A stretch of 64,000 nt of DNA from Alphaproteobacteria bacterium. Its GTDB lineage: Bacteria > Pseudomonadota > Alphaproteobacteria > UBA2966. The position numbers and the translations under genes are program-made. Location of the stretch: contig JABILA010000056.1 in NCBI GenBank assembly GCA_018654745.1, positions 1 to 64,000 on the forward strand. The letters are read 5' to 3'. This document shows positions 31,971 to 42,229 of the stretch, one piece after another; positions within the stretch are counted from its first letter, which is position 1; each line of letters begins with the position of its first letter. The notes beneath the pieces are model-generated. The model did no database searches. It was given only the letters and a program-made list of their open reading frames with translations, and had not been told where the DNA came from.

Positions 31971-32387
31971 TTAGTCCTGACTTGTGGGACGGAACAAGGG
32001 CAAGGCCTGATCGCCTTCGGTGGCGCGGAAGACCACTTCAACATCCTGATCAATTTCCAGAGTTTCGAAGTCACATTCAACAATGTTGGTCAGGATTGTC
32101 ACCCCTTCGGCAAGCGTGACATAGGCCATGACATAGGGGATTTCGGCCCGGCGCATGACGGAGAACGAATAGATTTTACCCTTGCCCGAGGCTTCAAACC
32201 AAACCGTGTTGCTGCTGGAGCAATGCGGACATATCGCCCGTGGATACCAGTGCGTTTCGCCGCAGTCCTCACAGGACTTTAACAGCAGTTTGTCCTGTTT
32301 GGTTGCGTCCCAATAGGCTTCGGTTTCCATGTTGATGGATGGTTCGGCATAGGCCCGTTCCGGGTTTTGTTTTTGCGGCTGGCTCAT
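31971..32387 (-). CDS. Zn-ribbon OB-fold protein (DUF35), thiolase partner
   Basis: CEDCGETHWYPRAICPHCSS zinc ribbon then OB fold GKGKIYSFSVMRRAEIPYVMAYVTLAEGV. Start corrected to MSQPQ. Confidence 0.92.
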   Translation of the reverse strand: MSQPQKQNPERAYAEPSINMETEAYWDATKQDKLLLKSCEDCGETHWYPRAICPHCSSSNTVWFEASGKGKIYSFSVMRRAEIPYVMAYVTLAEGVTILTNIVECDFETLEIDQDVEVVFRATEGDQALPLFRPTSQD

Positions 32388-33556
32388 GCGTCGTTCCTTC
32401 CCATAATAAGTGTCGCGGCACCCGTTCGCTGGGCAATGGAGCCTCCGGTGCCGTGGGCCAGGGCCAGGGTGCAATCCGGCACTTGTACTTTCGCGTGGGC
32501 TTCGCCTCGCAACTGACGGACAGCTTCGATCACCTTGGTCATGCCACCGCGGTTACCAGGATGGTTGTTGCAAAGCCCACCACCGTCGGTGTTAAACGGT
32601 AATTTGCCGGTGCCTGAAATCAGATTGCCATCCGAGACAAATTTGCCGCCTTCGCCCTTGGCGCAAAAGCCAAGGTCTTCAATGGTTTCCAGCACCGTGA
32701 TCGTAAAGCTGTCATAGATCGAGGCATAATCAATATCAGCAGGCGTTACCCCGGCTTCAGCAAAGGCAATGGGACCGGACTTGACCGCAGCGGTGTGGGT
32801 CAGATCAAAACGGCCGCTGTTCAGATGTTTGATCGCCTCGCCCTGCCCCAAAAGTTTCACGCAACGATCACCCAGCGATTTGGCGATTTCAGGGCTGACC
32901 ACAACCAGCGCCCCGCCGCCGTCACTGATCACACAGCAATCCAGACGATGCAGGGGGTCGGAAATAACAGGTGAATTGACCACGTCTTCAACGGTCACCA
33001 CATTGCGCAACATGGCATTTTCATTGTGTTGCGCGTGATGGGATGCTGCGACCTTGATCCACGCAAGCTGTTCACTGGTGGTGCCGAATTCATGCATATG
33101 ACGCTTGGCCGCCATGCCATACATATTGGTGATGACCGGTGCATAAGGCATTTCAAAGCCGCGCTCAGGCAGGTCGTTACCATAGTCCCTGGCGGCCAGG
33201 GATTTGACGCCTTCTGATCTGGGACGACCGGCCAGGGTGATCAGCGCGACCTTGCATTTTCCCGCCGCGATCGCTGCCATGGCGTGCCCGACATGCACCA
33301 GATAGGACGAACCACCGGTTTCGGTGCTGTCCGTATAGGTCAGGTCCAGGCCCATATATTCCGCCATGGACATGCCACCCAGACCGGGTGCCACGCCATC
33401 GCAGAAATAGCCATCGACATCGCTCTTCGTCAGGCCTGCGTCTTTCAGGGCACCAATGGCAACTTCGGCATGCAACTGGGCAATGGTTTTATCGACGGCC
33501 TTGCGGGTCGGATGTTCAAAGACACCCGCGATATAGACTTTGCAACTTCGGCTCAT
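32384..33556 (-). CDS. Thiolase family protein (SCP-x/non-condensing type)
   Basis: MSRSCKVYIAGVFEHPTRK; YCFCDGVAP-like region GYFCDGVAPGLGGMSMAEYMGLDLTY; LCNNHPGNRGGMTKVIEAVRQLRGEA; 4-bp overlap with the DUF35 gene. Confidence 0.92.
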   Translation of the reverse strand: MSRSCKVYIAGVFEHPTRKAVDKTIAQLHAEVAIGALKDAGLTKSDVDGYFCDGVAPGLGGMSMAEYMGLDLTYTDSTETGGSSYLVHVGHAMAAIAAGKCKVALITLAGRPRSEGVKSLAARDYGNDLPERGFEMPYAPVITNMYGMAAKRHMHEFGTTSEQLAWIKVAASHHAQHNENAMLRNVVTVEDVVNSPVISDPLHRLDCCVISDGGGALVVVSPEIAKSLGDRCVKLLGQGEAIKHLNSGRFDLTHTAAVKSGPIAFAEAGVTPADIDYASIYDSFTITVLETIEDLGFCAKGEGGKFVSDGNLISGTGKLPFNTDGGGLCNNHPGNRGGMTKVIEAVRQLRGEAHAKVQVPDCTLALAHGTGGSIAQRTGAATLIMGRNDA

Positions 33557-33571
33557 TTATTCCACCTGTAT

Positions 33572-34732
33572 CTAATAGGATTTGGGAAGGCCGAGGGCGC
33601 GTTCGGCGATATAGCTCAGCATCAATTGCGGACTGATCGGTGCCAGACGATGGATCATGCATTCACGCATATATCGCTCAACATGAAATTCCTTGGCATA
33701 ACCCATGCCGCCATGTGTCATGACAGCGGTTGTACAGGCCTTGAAGGTTGCTTCGCCAGCCAGGTATTTGGCAGCATTTGCTTCCCGTCCGCATTCATCA
33801 CCGCGGTCATAAAGTTCGGCGGCGCGGAAGGCCATCAGGTTAACGGCTTCCAGTTCAGCCCAGGATTCCGCCAGAGGATGCTGGATGCCCTGGTTCATGC
33901 CGATGGGTCGATCAAAGACGATACGCTCACGGGCGTAATTGGCGGCTTTGCCCAGGGCCAGACGGCCAATACCGACAAGGGATGCCGAGATCAAAATCCG
34001 TTCAGCGTTGAGGCCATGTAGCAAATAGCGAAAGCCCATGCCCTCTTCACCGATCAAATCTTCTTTGGGGATCTTCAGGCCGTCAATAATCACGGTGTTG
34101 GAATCGACGCATTTGCGTCCCATCTTGTCGATGGGTCGAATATCACAATAGTTACGATCGAGATCCGTATAGAAGAGTGACAAGCCATCGATGGGCTTTT
34201 CTGTGTTCTCGTTGGTACGGGCAATCAACAAAATCTTGTTGGATTGCTGCGCCGTTGAGGTCCACATCTTTTCGCCGGTGACAACGTAGTTTTCACCGTC
34301 CCAGACAGCGCGCGTTTTCAGGCGAGTAGTATCGAGGCCGGTGTTGGCTTCCGTGACACCAAAACAGGCAACGTCTTCACGCTTGATAATCGGGGGCAAC
34401 CAGCGGCGCTTTTGTTCATCTGTGCCGAAGACAACAACCGGGTTCAGGCCGAATATGTTGATAGCAATGGCTGCAAAACCTGCGTTTGCTGCACCGGATT
34501 CCGTTATTGCCTGAACCATTGTGGCAGCTTCGGTGATGCCGAGACCACTGCCGCCATATTCTTCCGGCATGGCAATCCCCATAAAACCTTCATCAACGAT
34601 GGCTTTGCAAAAGTCGTTGGGAAAGACACCATCATTGTCCCGGTCCAGCCAGTATTGATCGTCAAAGGGTTCACACAGTTTCAGAATACTGTCGCGAATC
34701 AATTGTTGTTCGGGGGAAAAATCGACGCTCAT
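33572..34732 (-). CDS. Acyl-CoA dehydrogenase, close paralog of 6208-7371
   Basis: ACAD motifs and C-terminus MTHGGMGYAKEFHVERYMRECMIHRLAPISPQLMLSYIAERALGLPKSY. Start corrected to MSVDF. Confidence 0.95.
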   Translation of the reverse strand: MSVDFSPEQQLIRDSILKLCEPFDDQYWLDRDNDGVFPNDFCKAIVDEGFMGIAMPEEYGGSGLGITEAATMVQAITESGAANAGFAAIAINIFGLNPVVVFGTDEQKRRWLPPIIKREDVACFGVTEANTGLDTTRLKTRAVWDGENYVVTGEKMWTSTAQQSNKILLIARTNENTEKPIDGLSLFYTDLDRNYCDIRPIDKMGRKCVDSNTVIIDGLKIPKEDLIGEEGMGFRYLLHGLNAERILISASLVGIGRLALGKAANYARERIVFDRPIGMNQGIQHPLAESWAELEAVNLMAFRAAELYDRGDECGREANAAKYLAGEATFKACTTAVMTHGGMGYAKEFHVERYMRECMIHRLAPISPQLMLSYIAERALGLPKSY

Positions 34733-34736
34733 ATCT

Positions 34737-35534
34737 TCAAGTCTCCTCGGATGGGGTGCCGCCAGCCAGGCGTGTGCATTCATCGGCAGCTTTTCTTAAA
34801 GCTGCTTCATGGGCATCAATATTGGTTTTCATACGCTCGGTCGGACCGGCAACCAACAAAGTTGCAACTACGGATCCGTCGGCTGAAAAAATCGGAGCCG
34901 CGATGGCGCAGGCACCGGCCACACGTTCGTCAAAAGAACGCGCAACACCGTCACTTCGAATTTTCGCCAGTTCGGCCAGCAATTCACGCTTGCCGGTTAT
35001 GGTGCCATCCGTGAATTGTATGCGCGATGTTGATTTCAGATACGCGTCAAGACGCGTCTCATCAAACCAGGCCAGCAGGGATTTGCCCACGGCTGTGCAA
35101 TAAAGCTCCCGGCGTTCACCCACTGCGACGGTGTATCGGATCGGGTTGCTGCTTTCGACTTTATCAAGATAGGTCGCTTCTTCGGCGTCAGGTGCCAGTG
35201 CACCAAGGACGGCGGTCTCACCCGTTGCAGCCACAAGGTCGACCAGAACCGGGCGGACAAGACTGCTGAATTCACGTCCGGCGATGGCGCGCATGGCAAG
35301 TGACAGGAACCGGGCCCCCAGGAAATAGCGCCCGCCTTCGTCCCGCACCAGACAACCTTCTTCTGTCAGGCCAGCCAACAATCCGACGAGGCTGGTTTTT
35401 GGCGCACCGGTGCTTTCCGACAATTCCGTCAAGGTCGCACCGTGACTGACCCGCGTCAGCGAATCCAGAATTGTTAGAATTCGCCCGACCGATTGCGGCC
35501 CGCCACGGGAAGAAGGCGTTGTGGATTTTGACAT
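34737..35534 (-). CDS. IclR family transcriptional regulator
   Basis: SVGRILTILDSLTRVSHGATLTELSESTGAPKTSLVGLLAGLTEEGCL wHTH; effector domain RYTVAVGERRELYCTAVGKSLLAWF. Start corrected to MSKST. Confidence 0.94.
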   Translation of the reverse strand: MSKSTTPSSRGGPQSVGRILTILDSLTRVSHGATLTELSESTGAPKTSLVGLLAGLTEEGCLVRDEGGRYFLGARFLSLAMRAIAGREFSSLVRPVLVDLVAATGETAVLGALAPDAEEATYLDKVESSNPIRYTVAVGERRELYCTAVGKSLLAWFDETRLDAYLKSTSRIQFTDGTITGKRELLAELAKIRSDGVARSFDERVAGACAIAAPIFSADGSVVATLLVAGPTERMKTNIDAHEAALRKAADECTRLAGGTPSEET

Positions 35535-35542
35535 CTGTTTGT

Positions 35543-36316
35543 CTATACGCCGATTGTATAACCGCCGTTGACCGACAGGTGCTGCCCGGTGATATAGCTG
35601 GCCGCCTGTGAGAGCAGGAAGCACACAGGCTGTGACACTTCTTCCGGATCAGAAAAACGACCCATCGGGACCTGGGCCATAACGCCATCCCGGAATTTGT
35701 CTGAACGAATGGTTTCCGTCATTTCGGTTTCCACCACGCCAAAACAAATCGTGTTAATGCGAATGCCCTTGCCAGACCATTCCCTTGCAGCACTCATGGT
35801 CAGGCCCATGACGCCTGACTTGGCTGCACCATAGTTGATCTGGCCGATAGTGCCGCGACGGCCAGCGTCTGAAGAAATATTAACAATGGAAGCCGGGCTG
35901 TTGTCGCCTTCCTTGTTGCGGTCCAGCATGTGGCGGCCAACGGCCTGCAGACAATAAAACACGCCGGAAAGATTGACGTCGATGACTTGCTGCCAGGTAT
36001 CTATCGGCATCTTGTGGGCCATGGCAGCGCGCACGATCCCGGCATTATTGACCAGACCATGAACGGCGCCGTTTTTGGCAACGGCTTTGTTAACCATATC
36101 CTGTACAAAACCAGGCTCAGCCACTGAACCGACATAGACGTCGGCATTGTCTGCCCCCAGATCATCCGCCAGGGCATTGACCTTGTCCCCCTGCAAGTCG
36201 ACCAATATGGCCCGTCCCCCCAGATCGACGACCAGCCGTGAGACGGCTTCACCAATGCCCTGTCCTGCACCTGTGACAATAATGTTGTGGCCTTCAAGAT
36301 TCATGGGGTTTTTCAT
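35543..36316 (-). CDS. SDR family oxidoreductase
   Basis: GHNIIVTGAGQGIGEAVSRLVVDLGGRAILVDLQ; NNAGIVRAAM; NYGAAKSGVMG; SVNGGYTIGV. Confidence 0.94.
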   Translation of the reverse strand: MKNPMNLEGHNIIVTGAGQGIGEAVSRLVVDLGGRAILVDLQGDKVNALADDLGADNADVYVGSVAEPGFVQDMVNKAVAKNGAVHGLVNNAGIVRAAMAHKMPIDTWQQVIDVNLSGVFYCLQAVGRHMLDRNKEGDNSPASIVNISSDAGRRGTIGQINYGAAKSGVMGLTMSAAREWSGKGIRINTICFGVVETEMTETIRSDKFRDGVMAQVPMGRFSDPEEVSQPVCFLLSQAASYITGQHLSVNGGYTIGV

Positions 36317-36567
36317 TACTTCGAGTCCTTGATAATGTAACGACGCAGACGTTCTGGCCTGAATATCGTTATTGAATGATTATACGGATATACGAATACT
36401 GTTCGTTTATTTATACAATTCGTTCAAAACCGGGTCAACCGGTGTTGCATATATTCAGTCGCCACACTGCATAGAACCGCCACACAATTTGCATTTTTTT
36501 GGGTACAGGCTTTGGTCTGGCACGGAACTGTGGGTTATCCTTGTCGGATCAAACAGGAGAATTTCCA

Positions 36568-37797
36568 GTGACATTTGAAATAACGGCGCAGGCCGCAGAA
36601 CTGCGCGACAGGGTCAAAGTCTTTATGGCCAGCCATGTTTACCCGATGGAAGATCAATGGGAGGCGTTGCTGGAAGCCCGGTCTGATCGCTGGCAGCCCG
36701 TACCCATGATGGAAGAGCTGAAATCACTGGCCCGTGAGGAAGGATTATGGAATCTTTTTTTCCCGGATGACCAACATGGGGCAGGTCTGAGCAATGTCGA
36801 TTATGCCTATATCTGTGAGGAAATGGGTCGGTCCTTTATTGGCCCCGAAGTTTTCAATTGCTCTGCCCCGGATACCGGCAATATGGAAGTACTGGCGCAA
36901 TATGGCACGGACGCGCAGAAGGACAGATGGCTGACACCTCTGTTGGCCGGAGAAATCCGGTCTGCCTTTTCGATGACAGAACCTGACGTCGCCTCGTCAG
37001 ACGCCACAAACATCGCCGCTGAAATCAAAAAGGATGGCGATGACTATGTCATCAATGGCCGCAAGTGGTGGACATCAGGCGTCGCCGATGAGCGTTGCAA
37101 GATCATCATTCTGATGGGGCGAAGCTTCGATACATCTCAAGCCTCACGACATCAACAGCATTCCATGATCCTGGTGCCCAAAGACACACCCGGCCTGGAA
37201 ATTGTGCGCAACCTGACCGTATTCGGATATGACCACGCCCCCAACGGGCATTCCGAGGTGATCCTGAAAGATGTCAGGGTGCCAAAGGAAAATATGTTGT
37301 TGGGCGAAGGCCGTGGATTTGAGATCGCGCAAGGTCGCCTCGGACCTGGACGTATTCATCACTGTATGCGCGCCATTGGTGCCTCGGAGCGCGCCCTGGA
37401 AATGATGTGTGCCCGTGCCGCAAACCGCGTGGCATTTGGCAAACCGCTTCATCAGCACGGTACTGTTCGCCAGGACATTTCCCTGTCCCGGATCGAAATC
37501 GACCAGGCCCGCCTGTTGACCTTGCATGCCGCCCACAAGATGGACACGGTTGGTAATCAGGCTGCACGCAAGGAAATTTCCATGATCAAGGTTGCCGCCA
37601 TGAGCATGGCTTGCAAAGTCATCGACCGGTCCATTCAGATTCATGGTGGCGGTGGCGTCAGCCAGGATACCTTCCTTGCCCATGCCTGGTCCTGGAACCG
37701 GGCCATTCGTATGGGCGATGGCCCCGACGAAGTACATCTCGACTCAATTGCCCGTCAGGAAATGAAATCCTGGCTTAATGACAGGAAAACACAGTGA
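36568..37797 (+). CDS. Acyl-CoA dehydrogenase, ACAD10/11- and LvaC-like (GTG start)
   Basis: [81 protein letters not shown]. Confidence 0.93.
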   Translation: MTFEITAQAAELRDRVKVFMASHVYPMEDQWEALLEARSDRWQPVPMMEELKSLAREEGLWNLFFPDDQHGAGLSNVDYAYICEEMGRSFIGPEVFNCSAPDTGNMEVLAQYGTDAQKDRWLTPLLAGEIRSAFSMTEPDVASSDATNIAAEIKKDGDDYVINGRKWWTSGVADERCKIIILMGRSFDTSQASRHQQHSMILVPKDTPGLEIVRNLTVFGYDHAPNGHSEVILKDVRVPKENMLLGEGRGFEIAQGRLGPGRIHHCMRAIGASERALEMMCARAANRVAFGKPLHQHGTVRQDISLSRIEIDQARLLTLHAAHKMDTVGNQAARKEISMIKVAAMSMACKVIDRSIQIHGGGGVSQDTFLAHAWSWNRAIRMGDGPDEVHLDSIARQEMKSWLNDRKTQ

Positions 37798-38594
37798 CAG
37801 ATTTCAGTAACAAGGTTGTATGCATCACCGGCGCTGGCAGTGGTATTGGTCGACAAACCGCCCTCAGGTTTGCCGAAGCCGGAGCCAAAATTATGGCCGC
37901 TGATATGAACAATGATGGCCTGCAGGAAACGGCAGACCTGATTTCTGCAACTGGTGCCACGGTGCAAACCATGTCAGCGGATGTCAGTGACCCGGACCAG
38001 GTTGAAGCGCTGGTTAATCAGTGTGTCTCAACGCTGGGAGCCCCGGATGTATTCTTTGCCAATGCCGGAATCACCGGAGCGCTCAAGCCTCTCAACAAAA
38101 CTTCAAACGAGGACATTGCACGGGTTATTGAAGTCAACATATTGGGGCCGATGTATGCCGTTAAGTTCGCAGGCCCCGTCATGGCGGCAAACGGTGGCGG
38201 TGCCATCATATTGACTGCGTCCGTCGCCGGAATCGCTGCCAATGCGGGCCCCCTTCCTTATTCTGCCTCAAAAGCAGCCGTGATCAGTCTGGCAAAAACG
38301 TCGGCCCAGGAACTGTCGGGATCGGGTGTCAGGGTCAATGCGATTTGCCCGGGCCTTGTTGAAACCTCGATGACCAAATTCATCTTTGATCAGGCCCGAA
38401 AAAACAACACCACCCCGAAGTTGGGTCAACTGAATCCAAGCCGACGGGCGGGACGCACCGACGATATCGCCGGTGCCGTCATGTATCTGGCCAGTGATGC
38501 AGCTTCCTATGTCAATGGTCATGCCCTGGTCGTCGACGGCGGGTTGTCTTCGTCCATGCCCTTTGTGCCATCCCATAGCCTTGTCATGACCTGA
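37794..38594 (+). CDS. SDR family oxidoreductase
   Basis: [53 protein letters not shown] overlap with the upstream ACAD. Confidence 0.94.
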   Translation: MTDFSNKVVCITGAGSGIGRQTALRFAEAGAKIMAADMNNDGLQETADLISATGATVQTMSADVSDPDQVEALVNQCVSTLGAPDVFFANAGITGALKPLNKTSNEDIARVIEVNILGPMYAVKFAGPVMAANGGGAIILTASVAGIAANAGPLPYSASKAAVISLAKTSAQELSGSGVRVNAICPGLVETSMTKFIFDQARKNNTTPKLGQLNPSRRAGRTDDIAGAVMYLASDAASYVNGHALVVDGGLSSSMPFVPSHSLVMT

Positions 38595-38596
38595 CC

Positions 38597-39628
38597 ATGG
38601 GGTCGCAGGAATTCACAGACCTGTTGACCGCTGCCCTCCGGAAACGGTGCGGCAACAACGCGCGCGTATCGGACCTTACACGCCTGACCGCTGGTGCAAG
38701 CTGTGAATCCTGGCGCTTTGATTTATCAGATGAAAACCCGGCGATTTCATCACCCATGATTCTGCGGCGTTTCCCGGCAAAAAGTGAGGCTGGCAAGGAC
38801 GGTTACTTTGCAGATCGTCTTGCACCCGGCCGTTCGCACGAAGTGGCTATCCTGAAAGCCGTAGGGGCTGCGGGGCTGCCGGTTCCGGTTGTCCAGCTTG
38901 AACTAACCCCCGACGATGGTTTGGGTGATGGCTATGTAATGAACTGTCTGGAGGGTGCTGCCTATCCTCCCGGCATTCTGAAGGATGATAATTTCGCCGC
39001 TGCAAGGGAACAATTGCCGTCCGATATTGCGACCTTCCGGCATCAGTTGAGTTCGGTTGATATATCCAACATCGGCTTTGCACGGGATGAAACCGCCAGC
39101 CAACAAATCAACTTTTTCCGGGAGATGCTGGACTGGCTGGACCTGAAACATGCCGGTCTGGAACTCGGGTTATCGTGGTTACGGGATCACTTGCCGGAAC
39201 CTGGCCCCACCAGGCTGGTGCATGGTGACTATCGTCTTTCCAACTTCATGATTACGCCAAAGGGTCTGAACGCTGTTATCGACTGGGAACTTGCCCATCC
39301 AGGGGACCCGGTTGAAGACCTGGGCTGGCTTTGTGTCCGGTCCTGGCGCTTTTCGAATCCACAGCTTGCGGTCGCGGGTCTGACCGACAGACGATCGTTG
39401 CTCACTGCCTGGGAACGTGCCGGGGGTGAACCTGTCAAGCTACGAGACCTGATCTTCTGGGAAGTTCTCGGCAACGTGAAATGGGCGATACTGTGTTTGT
39501 TACAAGGCCACAGATATCTAAGCGGCACGGACAAAAGCATTGAAATGGCAGTTGTTGGCCGTCGCGTAGAGGAACCCGTTTACGATCTGATCAGATTGAT
39601 CGACGGCAAGGATGGAGAACTGTCATGA
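38597..39628 (+). CDS. APH-fold phosphotransferase family protein (LvaA/ACAD10-kinase-like)
   Basis: TRLVHGDYRLSNFMITPKGLNAVIDWELAHPGDPVEDLGWLC is the APH catalytic/Mg motif typical of ACAD-associated kinases. Confidence 0.93.
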   Translation: MGSQEFTDLLTAALRKRCGNNARVSDLTRLTAGASCESWRFDLSDENPAISSPMILRRFPAKSEAGKDGYFADRLAPGRSHEVAILKAVGAAGLPVPVVQLELTPDDGLGDGYVMNCLEGAAYPPGILKDDNFAAAREQLPSDIATFRHQLSSVDISNIGFARDETASQQINFFREMLDWLDLKHAGLELGLSWLRDHLPEPGPTRLVHGDYRLSNFMITPKGLNAVIDWELAHPGDPVEDLGWLCVRSWRFSNPQLAVAGLTDRRSLLTAWERAGGEPVKLRDLIFWEVLGNVKWAILCLLQGHRYLSGTDKSIEMAVVGRRVEEPVYDLIRLIDGKDGELS

Positions 39629-39936
39629 GCCATGATCCCCTGCCCGTCACCACTGATGATTTGCTGGAAGCGCTCGAAATCTTTTTGCGCGAAGAGGTCA
39701 CACCGCAAATGCAGGGCTATGGTGAATTCCGCACCCGTGTCGCCCTGAATATCCTGGGCATGCTGAGGCGTGAGCAACAACACGGCGGCGATCACAGCAA
39801 GGATATATCTGATCTGGCGAGAAGTTTGCGCGACGGTGATACAAGCTGGAAGGATCAACAGGCTTTGCAGGAGATCAAGGCGGCAAATCTGGACCGCTTG
39901 CGCATCAACAATCCCAAATGGATTCTGGAAGACTAA
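39625..39936 (+). CDS. Small protein of the DUF6285/LvaB-like type
   Basis: 103 aa, LLEALEIFLREEVTPQMQGYGEFRTRVALNILGMLRREQ; ATGA overlap with the kinase gene. Confidence 0.8.
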   Translation: MSHDPLPVTTDDLLEALEIFLREEVTPQMQGYGEFRTRVALNILGMLRREQQHGGDHSKDISDLARSLRDGDTSWKDQQALQEIKAANLDRLRINNPKWILED

Positions 39937-39959
39937 CCGGAAACATTCCCGAAACTCTT

Positions 39960-40613
39960 CTAGTGAACAAACATCCCGTCCCGCAGGAAATTGCCGGTCT
40001 GGGAAATAACGTCCTTGTCGTCGCATATGAATGTATGATGGGCATCGATCACTAAACTGTCCTTGGCCCCGTCGAGACGTGTGTTTTCCAGTTCGACCGT
40101 GCCGTCATGTTCGTGACCGGCACGGTGAAACAGGTTGACCCACGAAATCGGATTGATCAGGTGGAAATGCTGGACACCGGCAATGATCCCGATCTCCGCA
40201 TCCGGCACCCCGAGGGCTTTCAGGGCGGGTGAATCTTCGGCCAGGTCTTCCAGCGGCAAGCCAAAAACCAGGCGCGATAACGGCCAGTTTCCAAAGTTCG
40301 ACACCACTCCAGCCCCCTGGTTCGGCGTGGCGATCATGACGATACGACCGACCTGAACAGGTGGGCTGGTTGCCAGAGCACCGCGAATGATGATGCCCCC
40401 CAGGGAATGGCCGACAAAATGAACCGGACCTTCAAACACCTGCTTGCCAAGCCAGTCGCGAAAATCAGAAATATGCCCCGCCAACCGGCGGCGGCGGCTG
40501 GGGTAAGACCAGCATTGGACGTCGAAGCCCTGCCCTTCGAGACCACGCTTCAGGCTGGCCATACTGGCGCAAGTCCGCCCCAGACCGTGAAGCAAAACCA
40601 CACTTTCTCTCAC
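39960..40613 (-). CDS. Alpha/beta fold hydrolase (lipase-like)
   Basis: ESVVLLHGLGRTCASM; HFVGHSLGGIIIRGAL nucleophile elbow. Confidence 0.92.
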   Translation of the reverse strand: MRESVVLLHGLGRTCASMASLKRGLEGQGFDVQCWSYPSRRRRLAGHISDFRDWLGKQVFEGPVHFVGHSLGGIIIRGALATSPPVQVGRIVMIATPNQGAGVVSNFGNWPLSRLVFGLPLEDLAEDSPALKALGVPDAEIGIIAGVQHFHLINPISWVNLFHRAGHEHDGTVELENTRLDGAKDSLVIDAHHTFICDDKDVISQTGNFLRDGMFVH

Positions 40614-42085
40614 ACGTCGTCCTTCCGGGATATCTCAGTGGGCTTTTGCAAGGTTCCCGGTTCTCTTTCGAAGTAATGCGCGATGGCATTGGCATAATAT
40701 TGCAGCATCGGGTGCTCTCCTTCAGCCACAGAAAATAGCCCGTCCTTTTCCACGACCAGATGCCGCAAGGTCAACATTCGCAATCCGACGGACAAGGCAT
40801 AATCAGCATCTGCGTGCGGAACATAAACCTGCGCGCCTTCTGTTTCCAGTCGGGTTTTGATGGCGTGAGCTGCAACTTTCAAATCCAGTTCGCTGATCCG
40901 GTCATCGGGACGATTGGCAAATACGGTCGCGATCAGGGATACCGGCAGCACTGGCACGACCTGTCCCACCTGGCCCATCAGATGCTGACCCAGGGCTTCA
41001 ATGCTTTCCCGCTGGGCGTCTTCATCCACGGCTTCATGACTTTCAATCCAGGCACGCGCCGATACGGGTGCACCAAAATTTACGCAGGCATAACCAAAGC
41101 GATACCATTTTCCGGTCGCCATCAAGGCAAAGTTATGGCCGATAAAGCCGAATGTTTTTTTCAGGGCAAAACCTGTGGTGCGGCGTTCTGCATCTTCATC
41201 CAGGGAGCGCACAAGCGAGCGGTCTTCAAAAACCCGGTCGTAGTTAATGCCCACCGGCACAAAAACAACGTCTTTGGCCCCGTCTGTCTCAAGGGATTTC
41301 AGCATATAGTTCAACAAACCCAACCGGGGTGGTCGCAAGCGTCCGTCACGACTGAGTCCGCCTTCAGGATACACGGCCTGGACAACGCCAGCCGCTGTCG
41401 CCATGGCCACATAACGTTCCAACACCCGGCGATAGAGTGCATCACCGGAATTTCGCCGGACAAAATAGGCCCCCAAAGATCGGATCAGGGTTTGCAGTGG
41501 CCAGATCCGCGCCCATTCCCCCACCGCGTAACTAAGCGCCGTGCGTGATGCCGCAAGATACGCCACCAGCACATAGTCCATGTTGGAACGGTGGTTCATG
41601 ACAAAAACTACACTGGCTTCGGGATCAACCGATGTCAGGCCATCTTCATTGGCATACCCAAGGCGCACACGATACAGCCACTCCGCCACCCGCCGCGCCG
41701 CCCAGGCACCAACCCGGAAATAAACATAAGCGTTGAAGGCCGGAACAATCTCGCGGGCATAGCGCGCAACGTCCGCCATCAAAACCTCGCGCGGAATATT
41801 ATCTGCGTCTGCTTTTTCCGTGACTGCTGCCATGACTTCGGCGTCATAGGTCAGGCGATCAATTAGAACTTCCCGCCGGGTTAGTTTGAAAGATTGTATT
41901 TTGAGATCAAGCCGGGTGTTGATTTCCTCAACAACCTGGGTCACACGACGCCGCAGGAACCAGCGCACCCCAGGCAACAAAAACCGGTCGAGCACAGACA
42001 GAGCCGCCAGCACAACGACCAGCGCCGCCAGCCAAATCGGTATGGAAACCATCTCCGCCAATATCGCCTCCCCGGAATGAGGCAA
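40610..42085 (-). CDS. PlsB-like 1-acyltransferase (glycerol-3-phosphate acyltransferase family)
   Basis: VFVMNHRSNMDYVLVAYL (HX4D), AVYPEGGLSRDGRLRPPRLGLLNYML, FVPVGINYDRVFEDRSL. Confidence 0.88.
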   Translation of the reverse strand: MPHSGEAILAEMVSIPIWLAALVVVLAALSVLDRFLLPGVRWFLRRRVTQVVEEINTRLDLKIQSFKLTRREVLIDRLTYDAEVMAAVTEKADADNIPREVLMADVARYAREIVPAFNAYVYFRVGAWAARRVAEWLYRVRLGYANEDGLTSVDPEASVVFVMNHRSNMDYVLVAYLAASRTALSYAVGEWARIWPLQTLIRSLGAYFVRRNSGDALYRRVLERYVAMATAAGVVQAVYPEGGLSRDGRLRPPRLGLLNYMLKSLETDGAKDVVFVPVGINYDRVFEDRSLVRSLDEDAERRTTGFALKKTFGFIGHNFALMATGKWYRFGYACVNFGAPVSARAWIESHEAVDEDAQRESIEALGQHLMGQVGQVVPVLPVSLIATVFANRPDDRISELDLKVAAHAIKTRLETEGAQVYVPHADADYALSVGLRMLTLRHLVVEKDGLFSVAEGEHPMLQYYANAIAHYFEREPGTLQKPTEISRKDDV

Positions 42086-42229
42086 AGCGTAGCGACAACC
42101 ACCCGGAGTTACAACATTGATCTGGCGGTGTTGCGAAGTGAAGTAGCCGTTCTGGAATCATCATCAAAACAGATTTCAAATTTGGTTTCTTTCATCTAGT
42201 CTTCGGGAAACTGTTGCTGGAGTAATAAA

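Noticed and set aside
31206-32282. 358-aa plus-strand ORF
   Set aside because: Antisense across CaiB and DUF35 genes, whose protein motifs are unambiguous; a long spurious ORF is expected at this codon bias.
40760-41548. 262-aa plus-strand ORF
   Set aside because: Antisense to the PlsB-like acyltransferase; no family signature.
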